Origin: Schleiferiaceae bacterium
GTDB taxonomy: Bacteria > Bacteroidota > Bacteroidia > Flavobacteriales > Schleiferiaceae
Assembly: GCA_030829675.1 (NCBI GenBank)
Contig: JAURAE010000021.1
Location: forward strand, 1 to 14,925
Reading direction: 5' to 3'
DNA length: 14,925 bases
In this document: positions 13,563 through 14,925 of the stretch, in pieces
Position numbering within the stretch: position 1 is the stretch's first letter
How the letters are laid out: each line of letters opens with the position of its first letter
Notes under the pieces: generated by a model
The model's input: the letters and a program-made list of their open reading frames with translations, nothing else
Database searches by the model: none
What the model was told of the DNA's origin: nothing
Position numbers and translations under genes: made by a program

Positions 13563-14638
13563 TGCAGGCCGGACATGGCCTCTAGGTACTGATTTGCGAT
13601 CTGGGACCAATTAAAATAGTCCTTCACCCGCCCCTTCGAGATCTCAGCCTGTTCTGCCCGGACTTGGGCTGAGGGACGCTGCTTCAATAATTCCTGGAGT
13701 TCATCTTCATCCGACCACAAGGCACCCAGCCCTCCCAACACACTTGCATTGAAAGGATTGTTGTGTGCCAAGACCATCGCGCCACATCCCATCGCCTCAA
13801 GCAATGCAGGATTGGTACCGCCTACACTGTGTCCGTGTAGGTAAAACACCGCTTGAGTACGCAGGGCATTCAAGACCGTTTTATCGTAAATGGTCCCTGG
13901 GAAATGGAGGTTCTTCGCATCGAAAATTTTGCGCAGCTTCTGTCCATACCTCGTGCTGTAATCTCCAATGGCCACTACTGTTTCCCCGCTTTCTTCCGCG
14001 GCCGCAAGAATCTCCCACACGTGGTTGTCCGGTTGTACGCGGCCAATATGAACGTGGAAGTTATGGGTCGGAAGGCCGGCTTCCTGTAGGATTTGCGCTG
14101 CGTTTTCGGGTGCCTCTACCACATGGCTGCCGTAGGCGATGGTTTGAGTAGGGGTGTTGTATTTGGCCAGGTAGCGGGCGATCTCCGGGTTGTCAGCAAC
14201 TAAAAGTTTTGAACGATTGGCAGCTCTGCGCTCCGACCATCTCAAGAATATTGATAGTAGCCCCTTGTATTTGGCTCTTTGGTGTTCCAACCCGTCCATG
14301 TTGGTCATGGTTTTTTTCTTCGGCCACAGGAAGGACCAGATGCCTGAAGTGGTATAGCCCAGCTGCAAGTAAATGTCAAATCCTTCGCGTCGTGCGTCGA
14401 GGATGCAGAGCAGGTCGTAGATGAATTGGCCCGCGAGTCCGAAGGTACCCTCGGGATTGAAAATGTGCTTGATGCGTACGCCGGCTACCTCTTCCACCTT
14501 ATCCGGATGGTCGCTGGTAGTGTAGACGACGACCTCATGGCCCGCCTTGACCCACAGTGGGGCGACTTGGGCGGCCATTTCTTCGAAGCCGCCGTAGCGG
14601 TTGGGAATTCCTCTTGATCCTAGGACAGCAATCTTCAC
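13559..14638 (-). CDS. DUF1972-type glycosyltransferase (GT4-like, rhamnosyltransferase-related)
   Basis: A 359-residue GT-B fold protein. The N-terminal DUF1972 domain (1-170) begins with the signature LGSRGIPNRYGGFEE (6-20) and contains NMDGLEHQRAKY (113-124). The C-terminal nucleotide-sugar domain contains HIGRVQPDNH (197-206) and YLHGHSVGGTNPALLEAMGC (266-285), whose Glu281 corresponds to the conserved acidic residue of GT4 enzymes. Relatives include streptococcal rhamnosyltransferases (Cps2T/RgpA-like) acting on lipid-linked surface polysaccharide, so a role in capsule, exopolysaccharide or O-antigen synthesis is likely. Sugar donor and acceptor cannot be told. There is no transmembrane helix, so it should work at the cytoplasmic membrane face. 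It stands alone between queA and a divergent gene; no other polysaccharide gene is nearby. ATG 14638 directly precedes the signature and is a secure start. Confidence 0.9.
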   Translation of the reverse strand: MKIAVLGSRGIPNRYGGFEEMAAQVAPLWVKAGHEVVVYTTSDHPDKVEEVAGVRIKHIFNPEGTFGLAGQFIYDLLCILDARREGFDIYLQLGYTTSGIWSFLWPKKKTMTNMDGLEHQRAKYKGLLSIFLRWSERRAANRSKLLVADNPEIARYLAKYNTPTQTIAYGSHVVEAPENAAQILQEAGLPTHNFHVHIGRVQPDNHVWEILAAAEESGETVVAIGDYSTRYGQKLRKIFDAKNLHFPGTIYDKTVLNALRTQAVFYLHGHSVGGTNPALLEAMGCGAMVLAHNNPFNASVLGGLGALWSDEDELQELLKQRPSAQVRAEQAEISKGRVKDYFNWSQIANQYLEAMSGLQ

Positions 14639-14642
14639 GAGT

Positions 14643-14670
14643 TAAAAGTAGGATAATTCTTTGGGTCCAA
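14643..14670 (-). promoter_or_regulatory. Putative promoter of the glycosyltransferase gene
   Basis: On the minus strand, TTG (14668-14670) is followed after 17 bases by TACTTTTA (14643-14650), close to TAnnTTTG. The spacing is slightly short, and the leader would be almost absent because the ATG begins 5 bases after the element. Confidence 0.3.
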
Positions 14671-14708
14671 TTAATTTATTAGAAACCCCTTATCAAAATT
14701 CAACCCCC

Positions 14709-14925
14709 ATGGAAAAACAATCCTTTTATGAAACGACCCAACAATGGTCCACGGCCAAACTCATGAGCTACATCCTCAACGGTGGTGCGCGCTACCAAAG
14801 TGTGGAAGAATTGGAGCAAGCGTTGAACGATCATTTCCTTGATTTTAATCGGATCCTGCAGATGGATGAAGATGCGCTGCGGGAGATTAAGGGAATTGGC
14901 CCCACAAAAGCGAAGCAAATCATGG
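14709..14925 (+). CDS. Helix-hairpin-helix protein, possible divergent RadC, N-terminal part
   Basis: An incomplete gene starting at ATG 14709 and open at the right edge, with 72 codons visible. Residues about 50-72 form a helix-hairpin-helix DNA-binding motif: LQMDEDALREIKGIGPTKAK. The preceding part (12-48), with STAKLMSYILNGGARYQSVE, resembles the region of RadC/UPF0758 proteins that reads roughly ELIAILLGSG in typical members. The usual DRPREKLL motif before it is missing, so if this is RadC it is a divergent or shortened form. RadC proteins carry a C-terminal JAB/MPN-like metalloprotease-fold domain, which would lie beyond this window. Their role is unsettled despite the DNA-repair name. 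It is divergent from the glycosyltransferase, with 70 bases between the starts. Another HhH protein is possible. Confidence 0.6.
   Translation, partial: MEKQSFYETTQQWSTAKLMSYILNGGARYQSVEELEQALNDHFLDFNRILQMDEDALREIKGIGPTKAKQIM

Noticed and set aside
14700..14918. 72-codon minus-strand open frame at the right edge
   Set aside because: The plus-strand frame from 14709 contains a helix-hairpin-helix motif and a sensible start; the minus frame shows no motif.
1..14925. Signs of a mobile element, phage or defence island
   Set aside because: No transposase, integrase, terminal repeats or toxin-antitoxin genes were seen, and most genes are housekeeping with uniform composition.

Overview
The window looks like chromosomal DNA of a member of Bacteroidota, probably a marine-type Flavobacteriales relative. 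Four points support this: a TonB-dependent receptor that begins with a carboxypeptidase-D-like domain, a DUF3098 gene (a Bacteroidota family), almost no Shine-Dalgarno sequences, and several intergenic matches to the Bacteroidota -7 promoter element (TAnnTTTG or TAnnTTCG). The genus cannot be told from the sequence. No tRNA, rRNA, CRISPR array, insertion sequence or phage gene was seen. Genes are tightly packed and no gene-free stretch exceeds 200 bases.

Positions 1-3742 hold a candidate signal-and-uptake cluster. A beta-helix lipoprotein gene is followed on the minus strand by a TonB-dependent receptor that runs off the left edge. Divergently transcribed is a PhoB/OmpR-type response regulator, translationally coupled to a PhoR-like histidine kinase with almost no periplasmic domain. 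An exact 7-bp direct repeat with 11-bp spacing, the geometry used by PhoB/PhoP proteins, lies between the lipoprotein and receptor genes. A strong terminator hairpin lies there too. The likely reading is nutrient acquisition under two-component control; phosphate is a guess.

Positions 3743-6065 hold tryptophan 2,3-dioxygenase, overlapped by 4 bases by an M23-family envelope peptidase. A 24-bp palindrome overlaps the putative dioxygenase promoter. A large minus-strand leuS follows (6101-8860).

Divergent from leuS is a compact operon, ftsX - DUF3098 - uppP - truB (8930-11567), combining cell division, cell-wall lipid-carrier recycling and tRNA pseudouridylation. Its last gene uses a TTG start inside the uppP stop codon. 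It ends tail to tail with an unrecognised membrane protein gene, the two stop codons sharing one CTAG. A two-way terminator sits inside the truB coding end.

The right part holds queA (queuosine biosynthesis) with a good promoter and terminator, a minus-strand DUF1972-type glycosyltransferase, and the start of a helix-hairpin-helix gene that may be a divergent RadC. The right part is mostly housekeeping; the most promising material for a new system is the left cluster.
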